Assembly (NCBI GenBank): GCA_035525495.1
Contig: DATLED010000095.1
Location: 70,750 to 134,749, forward strand
Origin: DATLED01 sp035525495
GTDB taxonomy: Bacteria; Actinomycetota; Acidimicrobiia; Acidimicrobiales; CADCTF01
Direction: 5' to 3'
DNA length: 64,000 bases
The notes beneath the pieces are model-generated. The model was not told where the DNA came from. It made no database searches and saw only the letters and a list, made by a program, of their open reading frames with translations. Shown in pieces: positions 36,777 through 45,204 of the stretch. Numbering within the stretch: the stretch's first letter is position 1; each line of letters begins with the position of its first letter. The translations under genes were made by a program, and so were the position numbers.

Positions 36777-38765
36777 ATGAAGAGCATCGGGAGTCGCGGG
36801 CGCCGGCGCGCTCTGGCGGGCTTTGCCGCCGGCGCGCTGGCCGTCGGCGCCGGCGCCGGCGTGGCATCGCCGCCACGGTCTGCCGTCGCCGAGGAGCTCG
36901 ACGGGCGAACCTGGGTCGGGGCTCCCGGCGGCGCACAGCTGTTGCTCGTCAATGGGATCTCCGGACTCATCGAGGCCGCGGTCGCAGCACCCGGCGAGGC
37001 CGCCTTCGCCGACGGCAACGACGGCGCGCACACCGTTCTGCGCGCGGATACCGGACTCGTCGTCGTCGACGACGCCGATCACACGTTCGTCACCGGGGCC
37101 ACGGAGACCGCGACGGCCGCGTTCGTCGGCGACCGCTTGCTCGTCCTCGACGGCGGGAAGGCCTCCTGGCTTCCGGGTGATCCCCATCTGGCCCCCGCGA
37201 ACCCGACGGCACTTCCCGACGCGCCGGCGCCGAAGGTCGCGACCATCCCCGTCGTCGACGGCCGCGGCCACGGGTGGTACCTCGCCGCCGGCGCGGCCGT
37301 CGAGGTTCCCGACGACGGTCGGGCCGCCGAGGAGCACGCCGTCGACCCCGAGACCGAACGGCTTGTCGTTGTCGACGGAACCGTCCACGCCGTCGCCCCG
37401 GCGGGCATTACCGCGGTCGCCGATGCCGCGCGCGCCCTCGACGTCGAGCCCCGACCTGACCGCGTCGACCCCTCCGTTGCCGTCGCCACCGGGGGACGAT
37501 GGGCGTCGGCCGTCGGGACGACCATCCGGACGACGACACCATCGGTCCCGGCCGATCAGACCGACGATGCGGGCGCACTCGTCGTCGACCTCGCGGTCTG
37601 GCACGGACAGCTCGTCGCCGTGACCACCGACGGGGTCCTCACCGGACGGCCTGGCGGGCTGACGCCGATCCCGGACGTGGGCGCGGGCGCAACCTTGCAC
37701 GTCGACGGGGGGCTGCTCTGGGTGGTCACGCCGGACACCGTCGTCGCCATCCAGCCGAACCACGAACGGACGGTGTTGCGCATCGCCGACGTCGACCTCT
37801 CCTTGTGCGTCGGCGACTGCTCGCCGGCGGCGGCGTCGTCATTCCTCGAGCAGTCGACTCCTTCCACCACCACCCCCCCGCCCTCCGTTGCGAACGCGCC
37901 GTCCACGACGACGACCACGTCCCCGCTTCGCCGCCTCACCGCGGAGACCGTGCCTCCCACGACGGTGCCGGCAAGGGCCTCGACCGCTTCCACGACAGCC
38001 CCGACGACGACTGCGCCGGCCGCGGCGGCCCCGTCGACCACGTCGGCACCGACCACCGCGTCCACCGACGCTTCGAGCTCGACCGTGCCGCTTCCGCCGG
38101 CGACGTCGAGCACCGAGCCGAGGACCGATCGCAAGGACCCGAGGGACCTCGACCCGGGACCAGCGCCGTCCCTCCGCCCGCCCCCGCTGACGACGACCAC
38201 CGCCGAGACGGTCCCGCCGACGACGCAGCCGGACCCGACCACCGAGCCGACGACCGAGCCGACGACCGAGCCGACGACCGAGCCGACCACCGAGCCGACG
38301 ACGGAGCCGGCACCCGAACCCGTCGGCCTCAACTTCGACGTGATCGGCCGGGCCGGATACGCCGAGGCGATCCTCCGGGTCCTCGGCACCGCCGACGAGT
38401 GCGGCGCCACCGGGGGCACGACGACGGCGACGCTCACGTGGGAGGGCGCCGACCAGGGCAGCCGTGAGCTCCTCGTCGTGTGGCGCGACGAGGCCGATCG
38501 CAGCGACGAGTCCTCGGCCACGATCGTCGCCGACGCCGGCGACCTCACCGTCACCGCGGCCGTCTGCGGGGTGACCGCAACCCGGTCGGCGACCGTGCGC
38601 GGCCTCCCGACGTCGACCACGACGACCACTTCCCCCCCGACGTCGACCACGACCCCACCGACCACGCCGCCTCCGACGCTCCCGACCACATCCGTCCCGC
38701 CGATGACGACCACGACCCGCCCGACCACGACGACCCGCGGCGCCGCCTCCGCCGGGTCACCATGA
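36777..38765 (+). CDS. Secreted Thr/Pro-rich protein, unknown function
   Basis: A 662-residue predicted exported protein. A twin-Arg-rich n-region (SRGRRRALAGFAAGALAVGA) and cleavage near SAVA-EE form a signal peptide. Residues about 40-350 look like a beta-propeller (repeated VVDGTVH, DGGLLWVVTPD motifs). After this come long Thr/Pro/Ser linkers, a six-fold 12-base repeat encoding TEPT units, a short beta domain (VIGRAGYAEAILRVLG) and another Thr/Pro tail. Start could be ATG 36777 (preceded by GGGGG) or ATG 36765. It is 43 bases upstream of the MoxR gene and likely in its operon. Function unknown; a cell-wall-spanning or substrate protein of the locus is one possibility. Confidence 0.78.
   Translation: MKSIGSRGRRRALAGFAAGALAVGAGAGVASPPRSAVAEELDGRTWVGAPGGAQLLLVNGISGLIEAAVAAPGEAAFADGNDGAHTVLRADTGLVVVDDADHTFVTGATETATAAFVGDRLLVLDGGKASWLPGDPHLAPANPTALPDAPAPKVATIPVVDGRGHGWYLAAGAAVEVPDDGRAAEEHAVDPETERLVVVDGTVHAVAPAGITAVADAARALDVEPRPDRVDPSVAVATGGRWASAVGTTIRTTTPSVPADQTDDAGALVVDLAVWHGQLVAVTTDGVLTGRPGGLTPIPDVGAGATLHVDGGLLWVVTPDTVVAIQPNHERTVLRIADVDLSLCVGDCSPAAASSFLEQSTPSTTTPPPSVANAPSTTTTTSPLRRLTAETVPPTTVPARASTASTTAPTTTAPAAAAPSTTSAPTTASTDASSSTVPLPPATSSTEPRTDRKDPRDLDPGPAPSLRPPPLTTTTAETVPPTTQPDPTTEPTTEPTTEPTTEPTTEPTTEPAPEPVGLNFDVIGRAGYAEAILRVLGTADECGATGGTTTATLTWEGADQGSRELLVVWRDEADRSDESSATIVADAGDLTVTAAVCGVTATRSATVRGLPTSTTTTTSPPTSTTTPPTTPPPTLPTTSVPPMTTTTRPTTTTRGAASAGSP
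38241..38312 (+). repeat. Six 12-bp units coding for TEPT repeats
   Basis: Tandem units close to ACCGAGCCGACG run from 38241 to 38312; the last unit is degenerate. They encode TEPTTEPT-type sequence in the secreted protein. The number of units may vary between strains. Confidence 0.9.
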
Positions 38766-38808
38766 CGAGCCTCACCATGTTCCGGACGCGACAGGAGGAC
38801 GAAACGCC

Positions 38809-39873
38809 GTGAGCGAAGGCTCGACCTCTGGCTTCCAACGAAGGCTCCCGAACCCACCGTCCTACCGGACCGCGGCCGATGGCGCCATGCGGGGCGACGC
38901 ACCTGCGGGGGTCGCCAGCGAAGCCGACATCGCGTGGTTCGCCGAGACCTTCTCCCGCCTCGTCGACAACCTCGGCCGAGCACTCCGAGGCAAGGATGAT
39001 CAGGTCAACCTCGCCCTCCTCGGGCTCGTCTCCGAAGGCCACCTCCTCCTCGAGGACGTGCCCGGTGTCGGCAAGACGAGCCTCGCCCGCGCACTCGCAG
39101 AATCGATCTCCGGCTCGTGGCACCGCATCCAGTTCACTCCCGACCTCCTCCCCTCCGACGTCACGGGCATCTCGATCTGGAACCAGGGACGCAGCGACTT
39201 CGAGTTCAAGCCCGGTCCGGTGTTCTCGAACATCGTCGTCGGAGACGAGATCAACCGCGCCTCGCCGAAGACGCAGTCGGCGCTGCTCGAGGTCATGGAG
39301 GAGCGGCAGGTGACGATCGACGGCGTGGCCCACGCCGTGCCCCGGCCGTTCGTCGTCGTCGCCACGCAGAACCCCATCGAGATGGAGGGCACCTACAACC
39401 TCCCCGAGGCACAGCTCGACCGGTTCCTCCTCAAGATGATGATCGGCTACCCGGACCTCGCGGCGGAGTCCGACATCGTCATCTCGCGTCATGGCGGACC
39501 GCCGCCCGTCCTCGATCCCGTCGTCAGCCTCGACGAGGTCACCCGGATGGTCGCGGTCACGGCCAAGGTCCGCCTCGACCCCGAGCTCGTCCACTACGCC
39601 GTCGGCCTCGTGCAGGCGACTCGTCAGTCGGCCGACGTGCGCCTCGGCGCCAGCCCGCGTGGCAGCCTCGGCCTTCTCCGGGCGTCGCAATCCTTGGCCG
39701 CCGCCGAAGGACGGACCTATGCGATCGCCGACGACGTCAAGCGGCTCGCCGTGCCCGTCCTCGGCCACCGCCTCCTGATCGCGCCCGAGGCGCAGCTGCG
39801 GGGGATCACGGCCGAGCGCGTCATCACCGAGCTCCTGGCGACGTTCGCCGTCCCCGGCGGCGTCACCCGATAG
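38809..39873 (+). CDS. MoxR-family AAA+ ATPase
   Basis: A 354-residue AAA+ ATPase. Walker A is LEDVPGVGKTSLARAL, Walker B is IVVGDEINRASPKTQSALLE, sensor 1 is VVATQNPIEMEGTYNLPEAQ with the Arg-finger region LDRFLLK, and the C-terminal lid contains GASPRGSLGLLRASQSLA. MoxR ATPases act as chaperone-like factors for metal-centre or membrane-complex maturation and are usually followed by DUF58 and transglutaminase genes, exactly as here. GTG at 38809 starts the gene; an N-terminal extension of about 40 residues precedes the AAA domain. Confidence 0.94.
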   Translation: MSEGSTSGFQRRLPNPPSYRTAADGAMRGDAPAGVASEADIAWFAETFSRLVDNLGRALRGKDDQVNLALLGLVSEGHLLLEDVPGVGKTSLARALAESISGSWHRIQFTPDLLPSDVTGISIWNQGRSDFEFKPGPVFSNIVVGDEINRASPKTQSALLEVMEERQVTIDGVAHAVPRPFVVVATQNPIEMEGTYNLPEAQLDRFLLKMMIGYPDLAAESDIVISRHGGPPPVLDPVVSLDEVTRMVAVTAKVRLDPELVHYAVGLVQATRQSADVRLGASPRGSLGLLRASQSLAAAEGRTYAIADDVKRLAVPVLGHRLLIAPEAQLRGITAERVITELLATFAVPGGVTR

Positions 39874-39885
39874 CGGGCCACCGGA

Positions 39886-41016
39886 GTGCACCTCACCAGG
39901 CTGGGGACGTCGTTCGTCGTCACCTGCGTCGTGCTGTTCGCCGGCGGCCTGGGGCTCGGCCTGACCGCCGTCGTCGCTCTGGCCATCGCCGGTCTCGCTC
40001 TGGTCCTCCTCGCCATCACCGCGGTCGTCGAGTCCCCCGCCATCGGGGTGTGCCGGACGGCCTCGCCGCGCGAGGTCGAGCGCGACGCGCCGGCCGAGGT
40101 CACGCTCCAGTTCACCCCCGCGCCCCGGCGCAAGCAGCGGCCGTTCACCGTCATCGAGACCGTCGCCGGGGTCGCCCGCGCCGCCGCCATGCCCGCGCTG
40201 AACGGGGGACAAGTGACCTCGCTGACCTACGAGCTCGACACCAGCCACCGGGGCACCCTCACGGCCGGGCCGATGCTCTTGCGGCGCATGGACCCCTTCG
40301 GACTCGTCGTCGCCGATCGCAGCGTGAGCGGCTCCTTGTCCATCGCCGTGCGTCCCCGCCGCCACCACCTCCGGATGCTCCCGACCGGCCGGCAGCGCGA
40401 CCTCGAAGGGCCGACACGAGAGGTGTCCGAGGGATCGGCGTCGTTCCACCAGCTCCGCGAATACGTGCCCGGCGACGACCTCCGACACATCCACTGGAGG
40501 ACGTCCGCTCGCACTGGCACCCTCGTCGTCAAGCAGCTCGTCGACACGACCAAGCCGGAGATCGTCGTCATCGTCGACAACCGCACCGTGGCCGTGCGCA
40601 CCCCAAGCGACTTCGAGGAGATCGTCGAGGTCGCCGCGTCCGTCCTCCACGCCGCGGACCAGGACGGCTTCCCGGCGCAGCTCGTGTTCGCCGATGGCAA
40701 CAACGAGGTGAACGCTGACTCGGTGTCGTTGTCGCACCTGGAGCGCCTGACCGACGTCCAGCCGACGGACGCCGACTCGATGCTCGAGCTCGCCGAGGCC
40801 CTGCGGGCACGTGGCCGCAGCCTGGTGTTCATCACCGGCGAGCTGTCCGGCCCCGACCTCACGTTGGTGGCCAGGATCGCCAGCGGTTTCTCGCCCGCCT
40901 ACGTCGTGTCCGTCGTGGGGGACCGTCGGTCACCGTTCGTTCCTCCGCCCGGGGTCACCGGCCTTTCCTGTTCCAGCGCCGTCGACTTCACGTTCCGGTG
41001 GGGTGCCCTGCGATGA
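39886..41016 (+). CDS. DUF58 / vWA-like membrane protein
   Basis: A 376-residue protein with two N-terminal membrane helices (FVVTCVVLFAGGLGLGL and LAIAGLALVLLAITAVV) and a C-terminal cytoplasmic part containing the DUF58 motif REYVPGDDLRHIHWRTSART. It belongs to a family that partners MoxR ATPases. A vWA-like metal site (VIVDNRTV) is only partly conserved. It starts with GTG 13 bases after moxR and its TGA overlaps the ATG of the transglutaminase-kinase gene, so the three are translationally linked. Confidence 0.92.
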   Translation: MHLTRLGTSFVVTCVVLFAGGLGLGLTAVVALAIAGLALVLLAITAVVESPAIGVCRTASPREVERDAPAEVTLQFTPAPRRKQRPFTVIETVAGVARAAAMPALNGGQVTSLTYELDTSHRGTLTAGPMLLRRMDPFGLVVADRSVSGSLSIAVRPRRHHLRMLPTGRQRDLEGPTREVSEGSASFHQLREYVPGDDLRHIHWRTSARTGTLVVKQLVDTTKPEIVVIVDNRTVAVRTPSDFEEIVEVAASVLHAADQDGFPAQLVFADGNNEVNADSVSLSHLERLTDVQPTDADSMLELAEALRARGRSLVFITGELSGPDLTLVARIASGFSPAYVVSVVGDRRSPFVPPPGVTGLSCSSAVDFTFRWGALR

Positions 41017-44012
41017 GGCCGGGTCGGACGCTGCTCGTCCCGTCGCTGCTCGTCGGCGCCGGCCTGGCCGTGTTCCACCGCGCGTACACGCCCGGCGACC
41101 TCGCGCTGGCGGCGCTGGGCGCGATCGTCGTCGGCGGCCTCGTCGGACTGGGGTTCGCCGCGACCTGGATCCCCTGGCCGGCCGGCGTCGCCGCCCTCCT
41201 CCTCGCCGTCCCAGCCGCCTCCGGCGTGATCTCCGGCGAGGTCCCGCATGTCGACCTCGTCCCCAACGCCTTCGTGCTGTTCCTCACGGTCGGTCTCCCC
41301 GCGCACGGCCTCCGCCAGCTCCTCGTCGTGCCCTTCGTGCTCGGAACCGTCGCCGCCGCCTCGGCCGTCGCCTCATCGGCGCGACGGGCCACGCTTTTGT
41401 CGATCGCCGGGCCGTTCGCCGTCCTCGCCCTCGGCTCACTCCTCGTCCTCCCGGTCGGGTTCGGATGGGCCGTCCCGCTCGTCTTCGGCGTCGCCGCGTC
41501 GACGGTCCTGCTCCTCGACGCGAGGACGGACGTGTCGTCGATGCCACCGCTCGCCGGCACCGACACCGAGGCCGGCCGCCAGGTCGTGTTTTGGCGACCG
41601 CTCATCCAGTTCCTGCCCGCGGTCGTCGCCGTCGTCGGTCTCACGACGGCGCTCCCCCACAACCGCACCGTCGACGTCCGCCGCTTCGTCCACCCCCGCA
41701 CCGAGCGCTTCGCCGACGCCAACCCCCTCGCCGTCGCCGGACGGGCACCGCGCACCACTCCGGAGGACGCCCGACCGCTCGCCCGGATCGCCGTTGACGG
41801 ACCCGCACCCGGGCGCCTCCGCGTCGCCGTGCTGGACGACTACACCGGAACCGGTTGGCACCAGTCGGCGGACTTCTCGATCACCGGCGGCACCCTTGCC
41901 GTCGACCCCCTCTACCGCGTCGTCGAAGACGACGGCGCCGACCTCGCCCCCGCGCAGTCCTCCGTCACCGTCACCGGCATCGGGTCCTCCTCCGAGCTCC
42001 ACGCCGTCCCGACCGCCGGCCGCCCTCGTACGGTCGTCGATCCGGAAGCCGTTCGCTTCGCTCCGGCGGCCGGCGTTCTCCTCGCCGACGACCCCACGCT
42101 CGGCGTCGAGTACCGGACCGATGTGTCACCCCCCGCGGCGGACGTCGCCCACGACGTCACCGTCGGACGCCATCCAGCCGAGCTCGCCCGCTGCCCGAAG
42201 TCGCCCACGCTCGAAGCCGTCTCCGGCCAGCTCGGCGCAGGCACGACGCGCGCCATCGAGCGGCTCTCGCGCATCGAGAACTTCCTGAAGGTGCGCCGCG
42301 TCTACGACCCCGGCGCCCCTGGCGGCCAAACCCTCGGCGCCGTAGAACGGTTCCTCGAACAGGACTACGCGCGCGGCAACCTCGAGGTGTTCGTCACCGC
42401 GCACGCCCTCCTGGCGCGGTGCGCCGGCGTGCCCGTGCGAGTCGTCATCGGCCTTCCCGAGCCGATCGCGGCCGAGGTGACGTACACCGATCGCGACCTG
42501 ACGGCGTGGATCGAGACGCCGCTCGTCCGCAGCGGGTGGACGACCTTCGACCCCTTGCCGACGCCCGACGAGCAACGCCAGCAAGCGCAGCTGGCACGCC
42601 AGACCCCGCCGCCGCCGCCGCCGCCCGACGACCCGCCACCCGTCCGTTCCCCACGAAGGGTCGAGCCCGTCGACGTGGAGCGCCATGCGCCCTTCGCGGC
42701 CCTCGTGCTCGCCGCCCTCGTCCTGGGCATCCTCGGGCTCGGCACCGCCTGGACCATGGTGGCGCCGCGCGTCGTCCTGGGGCGGCGACGCCGATGCGCC
42801 GATCCGACCCTCGCCGTCGCCCGGGCATGGTCCGCGGTCGTGGATGCCCTCGTCGACCGCGACCTCAGCGTCGACCCCGCCCACACGCCGAAGGAGGTCA
42901 CGCGGATCGCCGCCGGGCACGTGCCGGTCGTCGTTCCCCGCCTCCTCGAGGCGATGGCGCCGATCGTCGACCGCGCCCGCTACAGCGGGGCCCCGTCCAC
43001 CCACGACGAGGCACGCCTCGCGTGGGCGCACGCGGAGGCCGTCCTCGATCGTTTGCCCTCGAGCGGCGCCGTGCGCACCGCACCGCTGCGCCATCCCGGG
43101 CGGATGCGCGAGCGAGTCCGCAGCACCCGCGACGTCGCCCGCCGACGCCACCGGTGGCGGGGCGAGCTCCCGGACACGTCGCTGTTGACCGCGAGGGCCA
43201 CCCCCACCGACATCCCCAACGTCACCGTCGCCGCCCGGATCGGCGAGGGTTCGACCGGCACCGTGTTCCGCGGGTTCCTCGACGGCACCCGCGAGCCAGT
43301 CGCCGTCAAGGTCTTCCGGTACGGCCCGGGCGACGTCGGCTTCGACCTGCACCGGTTCGACTGGGAGGTCCGGATCGCCAAGACGGTGTCCGGGTTGGCG
43401 CACCTGCCCGTCGTCCACGACGCCGGCATCACCCCGACGACGCAACGGCCGTATCTCATCTCGAGCCTCCACGACGGCGGCACCTTGCTCGACCGCGTCC
43501 GACGGGGGGGCCCGATGACGGAGGCCGAGGTCGTCCGCATCGGCGCTGACCTCGCCGTCGCCCTGTCCACGCTCCACCAGCTCGGCGTCGTCCACGCCGA
43601 CGTGAAGCCGGAGAACGTCTTCTCCGGCCGAGAGGGTTGGGTCCTCGGCGACCTCGGCTCGGCGTGGCTGCGGGCTTCCCGAGGCCCAGCGGCGACGCTG
43701 ACCCCGCCCTACGCCGCGCCCGAGGTGTGGCGGGGCGGCCCGCCCACGCCGCTGGCCGATGTGTTCAGCCTCGCCCTGACGATGCTCTTCGCCGTCACCG
43801 GGCAGGTCCCGACGGCCAGCATCACTCCGAGCCGCGAGGACATCGCCGCCGCCTTCCCCCTCCACCCCGTCCTCCAGCGGGCGCTCGAGCCCGACGCCCG
43901 CCGCCGCCCCCGGAGCGCCGCCGACTTCGCTCGGTCGCTCCGACCCGAGCTCGCCCCGTCGCACACCGGTCCCGGGCTCACGACGCTCCGCCTACCGCCG
44001 AACCCCCTATGA
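41013..44012 (+). CDS. Transglutaminase-like / Ser-Thr protein kinase membrane fusion
   Basis: A 999-residue protein with one uninterrupted frame. Several membrane helices (about 1-175) precede an extracytoplasmic domain and a transglutaminase-core fold (about 440-515). A Pro-rich stretch, a helix (558-583) and a DUF4129-like cytoplasmic region follow. Residues about 739-985 are a protein kinase: GEGSTGTVF loop, Lys766 (VAVKVF), catalytic Asp863 in HADVKPEN (a non-RD kinase), Asp880 in GDLG, and YAAPE. In the transglutaminase core the expected catalytic Cys is Leu457 and the His is Thr497, while Asp513 (FDPLP) remains, so this half is probably inactive. The layout suggests a receptor kinase whose sensor is a dead transglutaminase; the ligand is unknown. 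Confidence 0.9.
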   Translation: MRPGRTLLVPSLLVGAGLAVFHRAYTPGDLALAALGAIVVGGLVGLGFAATWIPWPAGVAALLLAVPAASGVISGEVPHVDLVPNAFVLFLTVGLPAHGLRQLLVVPFVLGTVAAASAVASSARRATLLSIAGPFAVLALGSLLVLPVGFGWAVPLVFGVAASTVLLLDARTDVSSMPPLAGTDTEAGRQVVFWRPLIQFLPAVVAVVGLTTALPHNRTVDVRRFVHPRTERFADANPLAVAGRAPRTTPEDARPLARIAVDGPAPGRLRVAVLDDYTGTGWHQSADFSITGGTLAVDPLYRVVEDDGADLAPAQSSVTVTGIGSSSELHAVPTAGRPRTVVDPEAVRFAPAAGVLLADDPTLGVEYRTDVSPPAADVAHDVTVGRHPAELARCPKSPTLEAVSGQLGAGTTRAIERLSRIENFLKVRRVYDPGAPGGQTLGAVERFLEQDYARGNLEVFVTAHALLARCAGVPVRVVIGLPEPIAAEVTYTDRDLTAWIETPLVRSGWTTFDPLPTPDEQRQQAQLARQTPPPPPPPDDPPPVRSPRRVEPVDVERHAPFAALVLAALVLGILGLGTAWTMVAPRVVLGRRRRCADPTLAVARAWSAVVDALVDRDLSVDPAHTPKEVTRIAAGHVPVVVPRLLEAMAPIVDRARYSGAPSTHDEARLAWAHAEAVLDRLPSSGAVRTAPLRHPGRMRERVRSTRDVARRRHRWRGELPDTSLLTARATPTDIPNVTVAARIGEGSTGTVFRGFLDGTREPVAVKVFRYGPGDVGFDLHRFDWEVRIAKTVSGLAHLPVVHDAGITPTTQRPYLISSLHDGGTLLDRVRRGGPMTEAEVVRIGADLAVALSTLHQLGVVHADVKPENVFSGREGWVLGDLGSAWLRASRGPAATLTPPYAAPEVWRGGPPTPLADVFSLALTMLFAVTGQVPTASITPSREDIAAAFPLHPVLQRALEPDARRRPRSAADFARSLRPELAPSHTGPGLTTLRLPPNPL

Positions 44013-44208
44013 GCACACGCGACGACTACCTCGGCCGGGTGCAGGCGACCGTCTGGTCGGCGGCCGGCTGGGTGTCGAACGACGGCCTCGGTCAGTTGGT
44101 GACGGGCACGTAGTTCCGCAGCACCTCCTCGACCTCCACCGCGGGTCGTTGGACGACGAACTGCCCCGACGGATGAAGACGGCCGCGCCGATGCCCGATG
44201 CCCGATGA
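44009..44208 (+). pseudogene. Small gene after the kinase, possibly frameshifted remnant
   Basis: An ATG at 44009 overlaps the kinase stop (ATGA) and opens a 34-codon frame, beginning MSTRDDYLGRVQATVWSAAG and ending at TAG 44111. A shifted frame from about 44107 continues VVPQHLLDLHRGSLDDELPR to a TGA at 44206. Together they look like the two ends of a small helical protein with its middle deleted or frameshifted. It may instead be a genuine 34-residue peptide. Confidence 0.35.
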
Positions 44209-44437
44209 CAACGGCCACCATCGGCGCCCAGAGGATGCCACCGACGACCCGACGGTCACGGCGCCGACGAGGACGGACACGGAGCGGAGCGTCGACGGCG
44301 CGGGCACGGACGGGGGTGGCACGCGCCCAGCACCGGTCATGTCGGTCCAGCGCCTGTTGGGCCCGGGTGGGCCGCGCGGTAGACGGGTTGGTGCGACGGA
44401 GAAGTGGGGGTCGCGGCCCGATCGTCAACAGTCGGCC
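44209..44437. other. Gap without a recognisable gene
   Basis: Frames are open on both strands but their translations are low-complexity Arg/Pro/Thr sequence without family features. A short tandem GATGCCC occurs at 44190-44205. A minus-strand frame at 44092-44340 ends in a sensible-looking helix (VEVEEVLRNYVPVTN) but cannot be supported as a gene. Confidence 0.5.
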
Positions 44438-45094
44438 TCACTTGCGGTCCTGCCACGTGCAGATGCACGCCTCGTTTCCATCGGCATCGGCGACGATCCA
44501 CCACGAGCGGGCGAACCGATCGGTCACGAGCACACCGCCCGCCGAGAGTGTCGCCGCCAGCCGCGCGTGCGCTTGGTCGTGGGGCACGGACACGTCGATG
44601 TGGAACCGGTCGCGGTCGCTCCGCGGCTCGGACATGTCCTGGAACCACACGGGCGGCCCGATCCGCAATGGATCGACGAGCGCGCCCCCGGACTCGCGGT
44701 ACCCGAGCACCGCCGCCCAGAACGGACGGATGCGGGCCGCGTCCATGGTGTCGATGCAGATCTCGACGGCCTGCGGCGCTGCCGGCTCGGGCACCGCCGC
44801 CGCGCGAGCCGCCATCTTCGAGATCGTCCGGGCGAGCTCGACGTCGTGCATCGTCACGGCATCGGCGGCGTGGGTCCGTGCCGACACCCGAACGATCCCC
44901 GGGTGACGGAGGTCGATGTCGGGGTGGTGGTCGGCGGCGTCGGCGGCGTCGGCGATGGCCGAGGTGAGTGTGGCCGCCGCCGAGAACGACGGTGCCCGGA
45001 ACTGCGCGTGCAGCGCGTCGAGCACCAGACGCCAGCCTTCGAGCCCCTCCAGGGTGGCGAGCTCCTCGGCAGAAACGGCGATGTACGCAGGCAT
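44438..45094 (-). CDS. Pterin-4a-carbinolamine dehydratase / VOC fusion
   Basis: A 218-residue two-domain protein. Residues 1-95 match 4a-hydroxytetrahydrobiopterin dehydratase, with the active-site ADHHPDIDL and the AVTMHDVELARTISKMA helix. Residues about 108-218 are a glyoxalase_6-like VOC domain (EICIDTMDAARIRPFWAAVL, RDRFHIDVSVPHDQAHARL, IVADADGNEACICTW). The dehydratase recycles oxidised pterin cofactor in hydroxylase reactions or acts as a moonlighting cofactor; the VOC part is of unknown specificity. I chose the ATG at 45094; the start at 45166 adds sequence not seen in the family. Confidence 0.85.
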   Translation of the reverse strand: MPAYIAVSAEELATLEGLEGWRLVLDALHAQFRAPSFSAAATLTSAIADAADAADHHPDIDLRHPGIVRVSARTHAADAVTMHDVELARTISKMAARAAAVPEPAAPQAVEICIDTMDAARIRPFWAAVLGYRESGGALVDPLRIGPPVWFQDMSEPRSDRDRFHIDVSVPHDQAHARLAATLSAGGVLVTDRFARSWWIVADADGNEACICTWQDRK

Positions 45095-45204
45095 CGTCCA
45101 AGTGAAGCAGCCACGAATGGGAAGATGTCGCCGTCCTCGACCGACGGGTCGTCGCTTCGGCGACAATGAGCCATCGAAGGAGCCAGGGGGGCCGGTGAGC
45201 GGAA

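Noticed and set aside
38241..38312. Regular repeats considered as a CRISPR-like array
   Set aside because: Units are 12 bp, contiguous without spacers and in frame within a protein gene.
42126..43964. Minus-strand frame of about 610 codons opposite the kinase
   Set aside because: Antisense to the transglutaminase-kinase gene, no recognisable family.
44092..44340. Minus-strand frame with a helical C terminus after the kinase
   Set aside because: N-terminal part is low-complexity and there is no ribosome-binding site; the plus-strand remnant explains the region at least as well.
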